Origin: Pseudomonadota bacterium
GTDB lineage: Bacteria; Pseudomonadota; Alphaproteobacteria; Acetobacterales; Acetobacteraceae
Assembly (NCBI GenBank): GCA_021781835.1
Contig: JAJXWD010000003.1
Location: 62,001 to 126,000 of the forward strand
Length of the DNA stretch: 64,000 nt
Reading direction: 5' to 3'
A program made the position numbers and the translations under genes. Shown here one piece after another: positions 56,018 to 63,941 of the stretch (positions are counted from its first letter, which is position 1; every line of letters starts with the position of its first letter). Under the pieces are notes generated by a model that saw only the letters and a program-made list of their open reading frames with translations, made no database searches and was not told where the DNA came from.

Positions 56018-57861
56018 TACACCGGCCCCGGGCCAAGAATTGTACCCTGGATGGGGGCGTCGGGCGTTTCTGCCGCCTTGGCCTCCTGCAATCCGCCCCA
56101 GAGCGTTTCCGCAATATCGGCGGGGATGAAGTCCGGCTGCCGGGCGGGACCGCGTGCGATGATATGGTCATCGGTCAGCTTGATCCGCGCCACCGGCAAG
56201 CCATCGGGCAACAGCAGATAGCCGGTATATTTCGGCAAGCGCAGATCGCTCTCCAGCACGGCGGCGCGCAATTCGCGCATCGTGCTCAAGGTCCGCTGCG
56301 GTTTACCCGTATTCGGATCGAACGTCTCGCTGAAAGTGGACGTTTCCACTTCGACGCTGCCAATGGTCGCGGCCGCCCATTCGCGGCTAGCATGGTCGCT
56401 CATTTGCAGGAACAGCTTGGTGTTGCAGCACCCCAGAAGGGTTTCGGCGCCATCGGGGCCGTAATGTCCGCGCATCTGGCCAATCGCCTGGCACGACAAA
56501 ATTATGCACGCCCCGAATTTCCTGCCTTGCGGCGCGAGGCGTTCAAGGTTTTGGACGCGGGGAAGATCGGGCAGCTCATCCAGCAGGAACCATACCCTGC
56601 GGGTTGTGCTGGCGGACAGGCCCAGCATGGCGCTGGCCGCGCATTCCAGCCACAGCGCCATCAAAGGCTTCATGGCTTCGAAATAATCTTCCTTCCTGGG
56701 CACAAATATCCAAGGCTTGCGGGCTTTGTGCTGGTCGATGCCCTTGAAGAACTGGGAAATCGAAAAGGCTTCTTCACCATCGCGAGGTGCCTTGCGCAGG
56801 AACATGAGCATGTTGACCGCCTTGACCAGCATGAACAGCACGCTGGCGGTGGCGCGGTCGGCATCTTTCTCGAAGGTACGGGCCGATGACGTGTTGGCCA
56901 GCCACCGCTCTAACTCCTTGCGCGGCATGGATTGCAGCGCATTCAGTAATGCTTGCAGCGTGCCGCGTCCCTCCCGCCAAAGATTGCGCATGACATTCGC
57001 CACCAAATTGCGGCTGGTTTCCAGCCAGATGTCCTTATCCTCGTCGCCGGTCTCATTGATGAGGTAGCGGGCAATCCGGTCGGCATCGGCCGGATGAATG
57101 ATCTCGGCGAAGGGACTCCAAAATACTCCCCGCTGATCGAACGGGTTCAAAATGATGTCACCGCGTGCCGGATCGTAATAATTCGCCACGAACTCGCCGC
57201 TGGTGTCGTACACCAAAGCAGCCTCGCCTCTCGCCTCGATCACGTCCAGTTGCTGCCGGAGCGCCGTCGTCTTGCCGCCGCCGGTTGTTCCAATCAAGGC
57301 TGTGTGCCGGGTTTCCAATCCACTCGGCAAGGTAACGCCACCGAATTGCAGGCGCGGCTCATCGCTTTCCTCGGCGGTTATGCCGGCCAAGGTTGCCTCG
57401 CTGACCACGCGCGTACCCCGCATGACCCGATCCGCCAGCCGCGCTTCTTGCTTGCGCCGCCGCCGGTCAGCGGTCAGCCAGAGGCCAGCCATTCCCCCGG
57501 CAAAGCCCAATGCGCCACCCAGCCCGAGGGCGCGGGCAAAGCTTGCCGCATCCTGTCGCAATGGCTGGAACGCCGCCCATTCCTTGACCCCCGTGCGGCC
57601 TGCCTGACCGTTCCAGGCAATCGTCATCAAGGGGTCGGACGGCATATCCGACAAGAGAAAACTCGTGAAGGCGGCAACGCCATATTCGGTGTCGGCCTGG
57701 ATTTGCGACGGGCTGGTGACAACCGCCCCCAAGGCCAGCGCGCCAAGCAGCGCGCCACCGGCTAACACGCGGGCATTGAAGCGGAATTGAGCTTGACCAT
57801 CGGCGCGGTCACGCGCCCGCAGGGCGGCGATATGCGCCCGGCTGCTGCTGTCTTTGGACAT
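56017..57861 (-). CDS. TraD-like type IV coupling protein
   Basis: A 614-residue VirD4/TraD-family ATPase that links the relaxosome to a secretion channel. Two N-terminal membrane helices (AGGALLGALALGAVV and ALGGALGFAGGMAGLWL) are followed by Walker A GTTGGGKTTALRQQL, and DTSGEFVANYYDPARGDIILNPF is a T4CP signature. Walker B is RRVWFLLDELPDLP. The ATG overlaps the stop of the accessory gene (TGATG). Only this coupling protein, and no channel genes, are on the island. Confidence 0.93.
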   Translation of the reverse strand: MSKDSSSRAHIAALRARDRADGQAQFRFNARVLAGGALLGALALGAVVTSPSQIQADTEYGVAAFTSFLLSDMPSDPLMTIAWNGQAGRTGVKEWAAFQPLRQDAASFARALGLGGALGFAGGMAGLWLTADRRRRKQEARLADRVMRGTRVVSEATLAGITAEESDEPRLQFGGVTLPSGLETRHTALIGTTGGGKTTALRQQLDVIEARGEAALVYDTSGEFVANYYDPARGDIILNPFDQRGVFWSPFAEIIHPADADRIARYLINETGDEDKDIWLETSRNLVANVMRNLWREGRGTLQALLNALQSMPRKELERWLANTSSARTFEKDADRATASVLFMLVKAVNMLMFLRKAPRDGEEAFSISQFFKGIDQHKARKPWIFVPRKEDYFEAMKPLMALWLECAASAMLGLSASTTRRVWFLLDELPDLPRVQNLERLAPQGRKFGACIILSCQAIGQMRGHYGPDGAETLLGCCNTKLFLQMSDHASREWAAATIGSVEVETSTFSETFDPNTGKPQRTLSTMRELRAAVLESDLRLPKYTGYLLLPDGLPVARIKLTDDHIIARGPARQPDFIPADIAETLWGGLQEAKAAETPDAPIQGTILGPGPV

Positions 57862-58223
57862 CACGAATCTCCGGCAAGGTTGAGTTGGCGTTGAAACGCT
57901 GCCCCTATCTCAGTAGTCAGAATGGACTCGTCGGAGCGGGGACCGGCGGCAACGCGGGTGTAGGTGTAGGCGGCGCACGCGGTAAACAGCGTCCGCTCCG
58001 TCAAGCGCTCGACATGGGCCAGGCGCGCGGCCAATGCCCCGATCTCTTGGGCGATCTCGGCGGTAAGTTGCGGCCCCGCCTGTTCGCCGGAAAGGGAGGC
58101 CAGCCCGGCCCGCACGCATTGTTGCAATAGGGCATAGGGGGTCATCTGGCGGTTTTGGGCAGCGTGACGCAATGCTTTATCCAGCACCAAGGGGAGGCGC
58201 ACGGAGTGCTGAACAAACTTCAC
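57861..58223 (-). CDS. Putative relaxosome accessory protein
   Basis: A 120-residue protein. SVRLPLVLDKALRHAAQNRQ fits a ribbon-helix-helix-type N-terminus, followed by helices; the C-terminal half has LTAEIAQEIGALAARLAHVERL, possibly coiled-coil. GTG 58223 is chosen as start: GGAGG lies 7 nt upstream and longer starts give an uncharacteristic N-terminus. It is the first gene of the mobilization operon and lies directly beside the oriT candidate, as TraY/MobC-like proteins do. Function inferred from place and fold. Confidence 0.6.
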   Translation of the reverse strand: MKFVQHSVRLPLVLDKALRHAAQNRQMTPYALLQQCVRAGLASLSGEQAGPQLTAEIAQEIGALAARLAHVERLTERTLFTACAAYTYTRVAAGPRSDESILTTEIGAAFQRQLNLAGDS

Positions 58224-58266
58224 AGCCTGTCCTCCCCCCGCATCCGGCGCGTATCCTCGGCCAGCC

Positions 58267-58365
58267 CAGGCATGGCGCGAGGTATCGAGCACGCGCCATG
58301 CCTGCACCCGGATCGCACCCTCGATCGGCTCAGGCCAATAGCTGCTCTGCCGAGCGTGGGGTGTG
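58267..58365 (+). other. Predicted oriT
   Basis: A perfect 13-bp inverted repeat CAGGCATGGCGCG / CGCGCCATGCCTG (58267-58279 and 58292-58304, 12-nt spacer). About 50 nt to the right lies GCGTGGGGTGTG (58354-58365), the same 12 nt as the core of the F-plasmid nic site recognised by the MOBF relaxase TraI (from memory). The site lies just upstream of the mobilization operon. By analogy the nick would fall after 58364, and the integrase side would enter first. Confidence 0.65.
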
Positions 58366-58427
58366 TGACTTCCCTGTCTTGATGCGCAGCATCGAGACCA
58401 TCAGCAAAGCGCCAAAATTGTTGGGGC

Positions 58428-58886
58428 TTACGCATCTTTTGCCCCCCGATGTTGATGTTGGGGGAGAGTTGTCCAACGGCCGCGCATGATCTCGTCTGCC
58501 CAGTCTCGGATGGCCATTTCGATAGCCGTCTTGATGCGGTTATCGAGGTCATGGGCCTCGTCAGGCGAGAGGTGTGCGGTCAAGCCTGGCGTCTCGACCA
58601 AGCCACCCGCTGGGCGGTAGCCTCTTTCATCGGAGGTTGAAGGGCCGTCGATGCGGCAGAGGGAGGACGTTCCAAGGTAGACATTGAGGGGTGGCACGTC
58701 CCAGCGATGCCAGAAGGCGACGGCAAACCGATAGGTCTCGCCAGCCCTGTCATCGCGTATTAGCTTCTCGATGATCGGCATGACGAAACGGGTAATGCGC
58801 GGCGTTGTCCGCACGGTGAAACTGGCAACCCTCTCGGGGAGGAGCCGGGCGTACAAACGGGCGACAATATGCTGGAAAATGGACAT
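58428..58886 (-). CDS. Unknown protein of the mobilization region
   Basis: A 152-residue, mostly helical protein; it begins SIFQHIVARLYARLLPE and ends with a His-rich tail. Central segment AGETYRFAVAFWHRWDVPP is aromatic-rich. ATG 58886 has AAGGA 7 nt upstream. It lies on the other side of the oriT candidate from the accessory gene, in the same direction, and may be a second relaxosome or regulation gene, but no family is recognised. Confidence 0.55.
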   Translation of the reverse strand: MSIFQHIVARLYARLLPERVASFTVRTTPRITRFVMPIIEKLIRDDRAGETYRFAVAFWHRWDVPPLNVYLGTSSLCRIDGPSTSDERGYRPAGGLVETPGLTAHLSPDEAHDLDNRIKTAIEMAIRDWADEIMRGRWTTLPQHQHRGAKDA

Positions 58887-59004
58887 AGAGGTATCCTTTC
58901 CGCGCACGGGGGCGCGAATGCGTGGAGGTCAGTTTTTGTTCATGGGAGGAGGCGAAGGCGCAGCAGTCCACTCATTCAAAAGGCTGGGACCGCGGGCCTT
59001 CGGT

Positions 59005-59178
59005 TCAGGGGGATTGGTTGGCCTGTGCCAGGCGCTTAATAGAGACGGTTGTCAGCAGAGTTCGCCTGCCAATCTTGATCGCCTCCAGCCTGCCAGATTT
59101 AAGCAAGACGTAAATGGAGCTTCGTCCAACCCCGAGAGCTTTGGCGGCGGCGTTAACGGAGATAGCAATCGGTTCCAT
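59005..59178 (-). CDS. Excisionase-like HTH_17 protein (AlpA/Xis type)
   Basis: A 57-residue protein: ISVNAAAKALGVGRSSIYVL then LLKSGRLEAIKIGRRTLL, the winged-helix pattern of excisionase-family DNA-binding proteins. AGGAGG lies 11 nt before ATG 59178. In islands with P4-type integrases such a gene directs excision and sometimes represses the integrase. Confidence 0.75.
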   Translation of the reverse strand: MEPIAISVNAAAKALGVGRSSIYVLLKSGRLEAIKIGRRTLLTTVSIKRLAQANQSP

Positions 59179-59355
59179 GTTTGAGAGAGCCTCCTGATGT
59201 TCGTTGGAAGGCCTCTCAAATTGCACACGGATGGTGGCGCGTCGTCCGATTTTAAAACAACCAATCCAGTCCAGACACTATGCAAATTCCGGTAGAGACG
59301 CCCGGAGATAATGCTTTGATTTACAACAAATTCCGGCGAAGGCGCCGTTGAAAAT

Positions 59356-60345
59356 TCAACCGGGAAGCGACTTGTTTTTTTCTATAGCCGTCAAAATTTC
59401 GCCAACAAACTTATACATCTGCGACTTTTCAGGCGTGAGATCGTCAAAATCCATGTCTTGCTCATCAGCGTCGGCATCGCTCAAGCTGGTTATCAGTTTT
59501 TTGAGTCTGCCCGCGTCACGAGGTTCGCCTCGAATAATCTGCTTGAGGGCCGGATGCTCAATTATTAGGAGCAGCAGCCGCTTGTAATCGTGTTGGTCTG
59601 ATTTTTGACGCTTGTCGGGGCTAGCATTTGTCCTTTGGATTAAAGCCTTTATGTTCACCCTCATGAAAGTCTCGTGCGAAAATGGCCATGGCCTTACGGG
59701 CTGAAAAACAAGTTCTCTATATGTTCTCTCTGGCGACAAGAGTAAGAAACGTAAGCCTCCATAGAAGTGCTTCTGGTCAAGATACCTGTCTGATCCATTT
59801 TTTTTGAAGTAAGCCTTTGGCGTTTTCCCGCTTTGTAAGTGCTTAAAAAGGCCATCTAATTTGAGTGCGACATCTTTATCACTTTCACCATAAAAGGCTT
59901 CCTGAGATTTTTTTGCGGAAAGACTTCCATATTGGAAAGCCTGCCATGACCAAAAGCTGAAGAGCACCCCAAAAAACGAAAGCACGGCAACGACATAGAG
60001 AGGGTCGCCATACTTTGCGCTTAGTCGGTCAATAATTATTGCAAAAATAATCAAAACAACAAAAAGTCCGCAAAGCCAAGCAGCTCTAGCCATCAATAAA
60101 CTATATTTATTTGAATATTGATTATAAATTCTTCCGGTAAAGGCATCCAACCGCTTTAATCCATCATCTTCGTCTTCTGAAATGAAGTTGGCTGCAATCT
60201 GCCTTAAAGGAAACTCTTTTTCTTGAGCTTGCTCTAGTACCAACCGCGCCTCTTTTTGAGATTTTTCTTCTGTTCGTATATTCGGTGTTTTGCTTGCTTT
60301 TGGCGCCTGGGCCACTTCTTTCTGCGTTACCGACCTTGGTGCCAT
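59356..60345 (-). CDS. Membrane protein of unknown function, coupled to the integrase
   Basis: A 329-residue, AT-rich gene. A charged N-terminal 75 residues (RSVTQKEVAQAPKASKTP and a Gln/Glu-rich helix) is followed by two hydrophobic segments (AAWLCGLFVVLIIFAIIID and VVAVLSFFGVLFSFWSWQAF) and a large cytoplasmic C-domain ending with an acidic DADADEQDMDFDD stretch. ATG 60345 overlaps the integrase stop (TGATG) and has GGAGG 10 nt upstream. No family recognised. The coding style is unlike the integrase it follows, suggesting later acquisition as cargo. Confidence 0.6.
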   Translation of the reverse strand: MAPRSVTQKEVAQAPKASKTPNIRTEEKSQKEARLVLEQAQEKEFPLRQIAANFISEDEDDGLKRLDAFTGRIYNQYSNKYSLLMARAAWLCGLFVVLIIFAIIIDRLSAKYGDPLYVVAVLSFFGVLFSFWSWQAFQYGSLSAKKSQEAFYGESDKDVALKLDGLFKHLQSGKTPKAYFKKNGSDRYLDQKHFYGGLRFLLLSPERTYRELVFQPVRPWPFSHETFMRVNIKALIQRTNASPDKRQKSDQHDYKRLLLLIIEHPALKQIIRGEPRDAGRLKKLITSLSDADADEQDMDFDDLTPEKSQMYKFVGEILTAIEKNKSLPG

Positions 60346-61541
60346 CAGACATTTCCTCCCGTTCGCAACTCGTCCAAATAATTGCTCCACCACTGCGCCA
60401 TCTCTACCCGCTCAGCCCAATAGGCGGATTGGTTGTAAATGCGCCGAATGATGCCGGGCACCATATGGGCCAGCGCGCGCTCGATTGCGTCTGGGTTCCA
60501 CTTGCCCGATTCGTTGAGCAACGATGAGGCCGAAGTACGGAAGCCGTGCGCCGTCATTTGATCCTTGGAGTAGCCCATTCGCCGCAGTGCAGCATTAACG
60601 GTGTTGTCGCTGATTGGCCGGGCTTTGGTGCGCACAGAGGGAAAAACATAGCGCCCCGCCCCGGACAAGCCCCTCATCTCACGGAGAATCACCAGGGCTT
60701 GCTGTGATAGTGGAACTGCATGGGGCTGGCGCATCTTCATCTTGATCTCGGGTATCGTCCAGACGGCCTTGTCGAAGTCGACCTCGGCCCATTCCATCTG
60801 GCGTATCTCGCCAGGGCGCTGAAAGACATGCGGCGTGAGCTTCAAGGCATACATAACGGAAGGGTCGCCCTGATAATCGTCTATCGCCCGCAAGAGCGCC
60901 CCAAACTGGGCTGTATCGGTAATCGCGGCGAAATGTTTGACGGTCGGGGAAATCAGCGCCCCTTGCAGGAGCTGAGCCGGGTCGCGCTCCGCCCGTGCGG
61001 TGGCCGCCGCATAGCGGAATACCTGCCCGGCAAAGGCACGGAGCTGCTTGGCCGTTTCCAGCCTCCCCCTGCGTTCGTGTTTTTTAAGCTCGTGAAGCAG
61101 CTCCTGGGGCGTGATGTCGGCCACCGGCCTCTTTCCGAAGTCTGCCCCCAGTAGTTTCAATAGCCAGCGTTGCTTCTCCAGTGTCGCGGTCGCCCGCCCT
61201 TCCCGGCCCTTTTTTTCAATCAGCTCCTCCGCCACGCCGTTGAAGGTGTTCCCGGCGCGAATGCTTGCCTCAATCCTGGCCTGGCGTTTGGCGGCGTTGG
61301 GGTCGATTGAGTGGGCCAGTTGCTTGCGTGCAGCGTCACGGGCTGCCCGTGCCTCAGCCAGGGTTATTTCGGGATAAGCTCCCAGAGCGAGTTTACGCTC
61401 GGCTCCATCTATGCGGTATTTTATCCGCCAAAGCTTGCTCCCCGTTGGATTGACGAGAAGGTACAACCCCTGGGCGTCGGCCACCTTATAGGGTTTATCC
61501 TTTGGCTTGGCATTGCGAATCGCTGTATCAGTCAGCGCCAT
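60345..61541 (-). CDS. P4-type tyrosine integrase (DUF4102 N-terminus)
   Basis: A 398-residue site-specific recombinase. N-terminal DUF4102: LTDTAIRNAKPKDKPYKVAD and GLYLLVNPTGSKLWRIKYR. The catalytic domain has QRPGEIRQMEW (Arg I), TAHGFRTSASSLLNES (His-x2-Arg), ALAHM and RRIYNQSAYWAER (Tyr). It drives integration into the tRNA-Gly 3' end located about 165 nt upstream of its start. The frame is intact. Confidence 0.96.
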   Translation of the reverse strand: MALTDTAIRNAKPKDKPYKVADAQGLYLLVNPTGSKLWRIKYRIDGAERKLALGAYPEITLAEARAARDAARKQLAHSIDPNAAKRQARIEASIRAGNTFNGVAEELIEKKGREGRATATLEKQRWLLKLLGADFGKRPVADITPQELLHELKKHERRGRLETAKQLRAFAGQVFRYAAATARAERDPAQLLQGALISPTVKHFAAITDTAQFGALLRAIDDYQGDPSVMYALKLTPHVFQRPGEIRQMEWAEVDFDKAVWTIPEIKMKMRQPHAVPLSQQALVILREMRGLSGAGRYVFPSVRTKARPISDNTVNAALRRMGYSKDQMTAHGFRTSASSLLNESGKWNPDAIERALAHMVPGIIRRIYNQSAYWAERVEMAQWWSNYLDELRTGGNV

Positions 61542-61699
61542 ATGGGGGCCTCGGATTGGAGGGGGCTTTTTGAGGCCCCCAAATCAGGCCCCCATCTTCT
61601 GCGGTTGCAGGCAGACAAAGGCAGTCACTGACAATCAGTAACCACTCAAAAATACAGGAATTTCATGGGCTTTTCAATCATCGGCGAGCATCGTCGAAC

Positions 61700-61729
61700 G
61701 GGAAACTGGAGCGGGTAGCGGGAATCGAA
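61700..61729. repeat. Island right end, att repeat inside tRNA-Gly
   Basis: GGGAAACTGGA-GC-GGGTAGCGGGAATCGAA: the 3' 23 nt of tRNA-Gly with CCA, plus 7 nt beyond it. Same as the left copy but for the two extra bases. Confidence 0.85.
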
Positions 61730-61780
61730 CCCGCGCGTCGAGCTTGGGAAGCTTGCAGGCTACCATTACATCATACCCGC
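61707..61780 (-). tRNA. tRNA-Gly (CCC)
   Basis: On the minus strand: acceptor GCGGGTA/TACCCGC, D-arm with AATGGTAG, anticodon arm CAAGC-TTCCCAA-GCTCG (one A.C mismatch) with anticodon CCC, T-arm GCGGG-TTCGATT-CCCGC, and encoded CCA. It is the integration site of the island, reconstituted on its integrase side. Confidence 0.92.
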
Positions 61781-61844
61781 GCCGTGGGCGCCTTCTTAGT
61801 CTGATGTTCTTGACCGCGCAAGCGGGGGGGCGTAGGCGAAATGC

Positions 61845-61939
61845 ACCTCGTGATTTGTCTGGCCGGATTGCGGCGAGGCCGGGGCGTGAAAACCAGGGGG
61901 TTTTGCGCGGCCGGGAGTAAAAAAAACGCGCTAAAGAGG
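61845..61939 (+). promoter_or_regulatory. SAM-II riboswitch (expanded form) upstream of metZ
   Basis: CCTCG-TGATTTG-TCTGGCCGGA-TTGC-GG-CGAGG (61846-61878) reproduces the SAM-II 5' part: P1 CCTCG/CGAGG, the conserved [UG]AUUUG, and UUGC before the P1 return. The 3' part, GCTAAAGAGG (61930-61939) after an A-run GTAAAAAAAACGC, matches the GUUAAA...GCUAAA segment. Between them is an insertion of about 35 nt able to form its own stem. It ends about 60 nt before the metZ start. SAM-II elements repress methionine genes when SAM is high. Confidence 0.75.
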
Positions 61940-62000
61940 CCAAGCCCCGGCGCGCCCGTGGCTTGTCTCCGGTGGCCGGTTGATTGTTCTTGGGGGCCGC

Positions 62001-63185
62001 ATGACTGACACACCAAAAACCCGACTTGCCACAGACCTCGTGCATGGCGGGCGCATCCGCACCAATCTCTACGAGAATTCCGAGGCGTTGTTCCTGACCT
62101 CGGGCTTTGTCTATGACGATGCCGAGCAGGCGGAAGCCGTGTTCGCCAACCAGATCCAGCATTACCAATATTCGCGCTTCTCCAACCCGACGGTCGCCAT
62201 GCTGGAGGCCAAGCTCGCCAAAATTGAGGGCGCGGATGTGTGCCGCGCCACCGCCACGGGCATGGCGGCGGTTTCGGCGGCGGTGCTGTGCGGCGTGAAG
62301 GCCGGGCAGCGCGTCGTCGCCTCGCGCGCGCTGTTCGGCTCGTGCCACTGGATCATCTCGACCTTGCTGCCCCAATACGGCATCGAGACCATGTTCGTGG
62401 ATGGCGCGGACCTGGACCAATGGCGCGCCGCGCTCAGCCAGCCGACCGCGCTGGTGCTGCTCGAGAGCCCCTCCAACCCGATGCTCGATATCATCGACCT
62501 GCGCGCCGTCTCGGCGCTGGCCCACGAGGCCGGGGCCATCGTGGTGGTGGATAACGTGTTCGCCACGCCGCTGCTGCAAAAACCGCTCGAGCTGGGCGCG
62601 GATGTGGTGGTGTATTCGGCCACCAAGCACATGGATGGCCAGGGCCGCGTGCTCGGCGGCGCGGTGCTGGGGGCCAAGGACTGGATGGAGCAGGTGTTTC
62701 AGCCCTTTTTCCGCAATACCGGCCCGACCATGTCCCCCTTCAATGCCTGGGTGATCCTGAAAGGGCTGGAGACCATGCATCTGCGCGTGAAGGCGCAAAG
62801 CGACTCGGCCGAGACGGTGGCGCGGTTTCTCGAGGCCTCGCCCAAGATCGCGCGCGCGCTCTACCCCACCCTGGCCTCGCACCCGCAGCGGGCGCTGGCC
62901 ATGAGCCAGATGAGCGGCGGCGGCACGATGGTGACGTTCGAGGTCGAGGGCGGCAAGGACGGCGCCTTCAGGCTGATGAACGCGCTGCGCATCGTCACCA
63001 TTTCCAACAATCTGGGCGATGCGCGCTCGCTCGCCACCCATCCGGCCACCACCACCCATATGCGCATCGGCCCCGAGGAGCGGGCGCGGATGGGCATCAC
63101 CGATGGCACCATCCGCCTCTCGGTGGGGCTTGAGGATGTGCAAGACCTGATCGACGACCTGACCCAGGCGCTGGCCCAGGTTTAA
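62001..63185 (+). CDS. metZ: O-succinylhomoserine sulfhydrylase
   Basis: A 394-residue PLP enzyme of the Cys/Met metabolism family that makes homocysteine from O-succinylhomoserine and sulfide. It has LATDLVHGGRIRTNLYENSEAL and QYSRFSNPTVAMLEAKLA, the PLP-Asp in VVVDNVFATPLLQ, and the PLP-Lys in VVYSATKHMDGQGRVLGG. The SAM-II riboswitch upstream supports a methionine role and distinguishes it from cystathionine gamma-synthase. Start ATG 62001. Confidence 0.93.
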   Translation: MTDTPKTRLATDLVHGGRIRTNLYENSEALFLTSGFVYDDAEQAEAVFANQIQHYQYSRFSNPTVAMLEAKLAKIEGADVCRATATGMAAVSAAVLCGVKAGQRVVASRALFGSCHWIISTLLPQYGIETMFVDGADLDQWRAALSQPTALVLLESPSNPMLDIIDLRAVSALAHEAGAIVVVDNVFATPLLQKPLELGADVVVYSATKHMDGQGRVLGGAVLGAKDWMEQVFQPFFRNTGPTMSPFNAWVILKGLETMHLRVKAQSDSAETVARFLEASPKIARALYPTLASHPQRALAMSQMSGGGTMVTFEVEGGKDGAFRLMNALRIVTISNNLGDARSLATHPATTTHMRIGPEERARMGITDGTIRLSVGLEDVQDLIDDLTQALAQV

Positions 63186-63272
63186 GGCAAACCGCGCGCC
63201 CTGGCACCCGCCGGGGCGCGCGGCATGGCAAAGGCGGTTGCGCGCGCCCGGCGGCGGTGAGACAAACGCGGC

Positions 63273-63941
63273 ATGGAATTCATTTTCATGCTCACCCAGG
63301 CCGACCGCACGGTGGCCAATTGCCTGGAGGTGCTCGATGAGATCGCGCCTCTGGGTCTGCGTGCCGTGGGGTTCAAGGATGTGGGCGCCCCGCCCGCGAC
63401 CTTGCGGCGGCTGAATGAGCGGATCAAGGCGCTGGGGGCCCGGAGCTATCTGGAGGTGGTGGCGACCTCGCCCGAGGCCATGCTGCACTCGGCGCGGGTG
63501 GCGGTGGAGATCGGGGTCGATCATCTGCTCGGCGGCACCATGGTGGCCGAGACGCTGGCCCTGCTGCGCGGCACCGCCATTGGCTATTATCCGTTTCCCG
63601 GCCTGCCCGTGGGGCACCCGACCAGACTAGGCGGCGATGCGCCGCTGATCGAGGCCCAGACCCGCGCCTTTATCGCCCAGGGCTGCGCGGGGGTGGATTT
63701 GCTGGCCTACCGCGCCACCCAGGCCGAGCCGCTGGCCCTGGTCCGCGCCGCCCGGCAAGGCTGCGGCACGGCGGGGCGGCTGATCTGCGCCGGCGATGTG
63801 GACAGCCCGGCCCGCATAAAGGCGCTGCGCGCGGCGGGCGCTGATGGGTTTACCGTCGGCTCGGCGGCCTTCGCCGGCCGGTTCGCCCCCCAAGCCCAGG
63901 GGCTCGCCGCACAACTCAAGGAAATTCTCTCATGCGTCTGA
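63273..63941 (+). CDS. TIM-barrel-like protein of unknown function
   Basis: A 222-residue protein with alternating strand/helix repeats and phosphate-binding-type loops near the C-terminus (LICAGDVDSPARIKALRAAGADGFTVGSAAF split in two: ICAGDVDS and GADGFTVGSA), as in HisA/TrpF-like barrels. Specific family not recognised. Its stop overlaps the start of an SDR gene, so the two may form a catabolic pair. Confidence 0.6.
   Translation: MEFIFMLTQADRTVANCLEVLDEIAPLGLRAVGFKDVGAPPATLRRLNERIKALGARSYLEVVATSPEAMLHSARVAVEIGVDHLLGGTMVAETLALLRGTAIGYYPFPGLPVGHPTRLGGDAPLIEAQTRAFIAQGCAGVDLLAYRATQAEPLALVRAARQGCGTAGRLICAGDVDSPARIKALRAAGADGFTVGSAAFAGRFAPQAQGLAAQLKEILSCV

Larger units (their letters stand above)
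49946..61729. mobile_element. Integrative mobilizable genomic island in tRNA-Gly
   Basis: About 11.8 kb bounded by repeats of the tRNA-Gly 3' end. It contains a P4-type integrase adjacent to the tRNA, an excisionase-like gene, a MOBF relaxase, a TraD-like coupling protein, a relaxosome accessory candidate and a predicted oriT. No T4SS channel genes were found. The flanking cargo (50.2-53.0 and 59.3-60.3 kb) is AT-rich; the mobilization core is GC-rich. The chromosome without it would read hrpB - tRNA-Gly - metZ. Confidence 0.9.
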
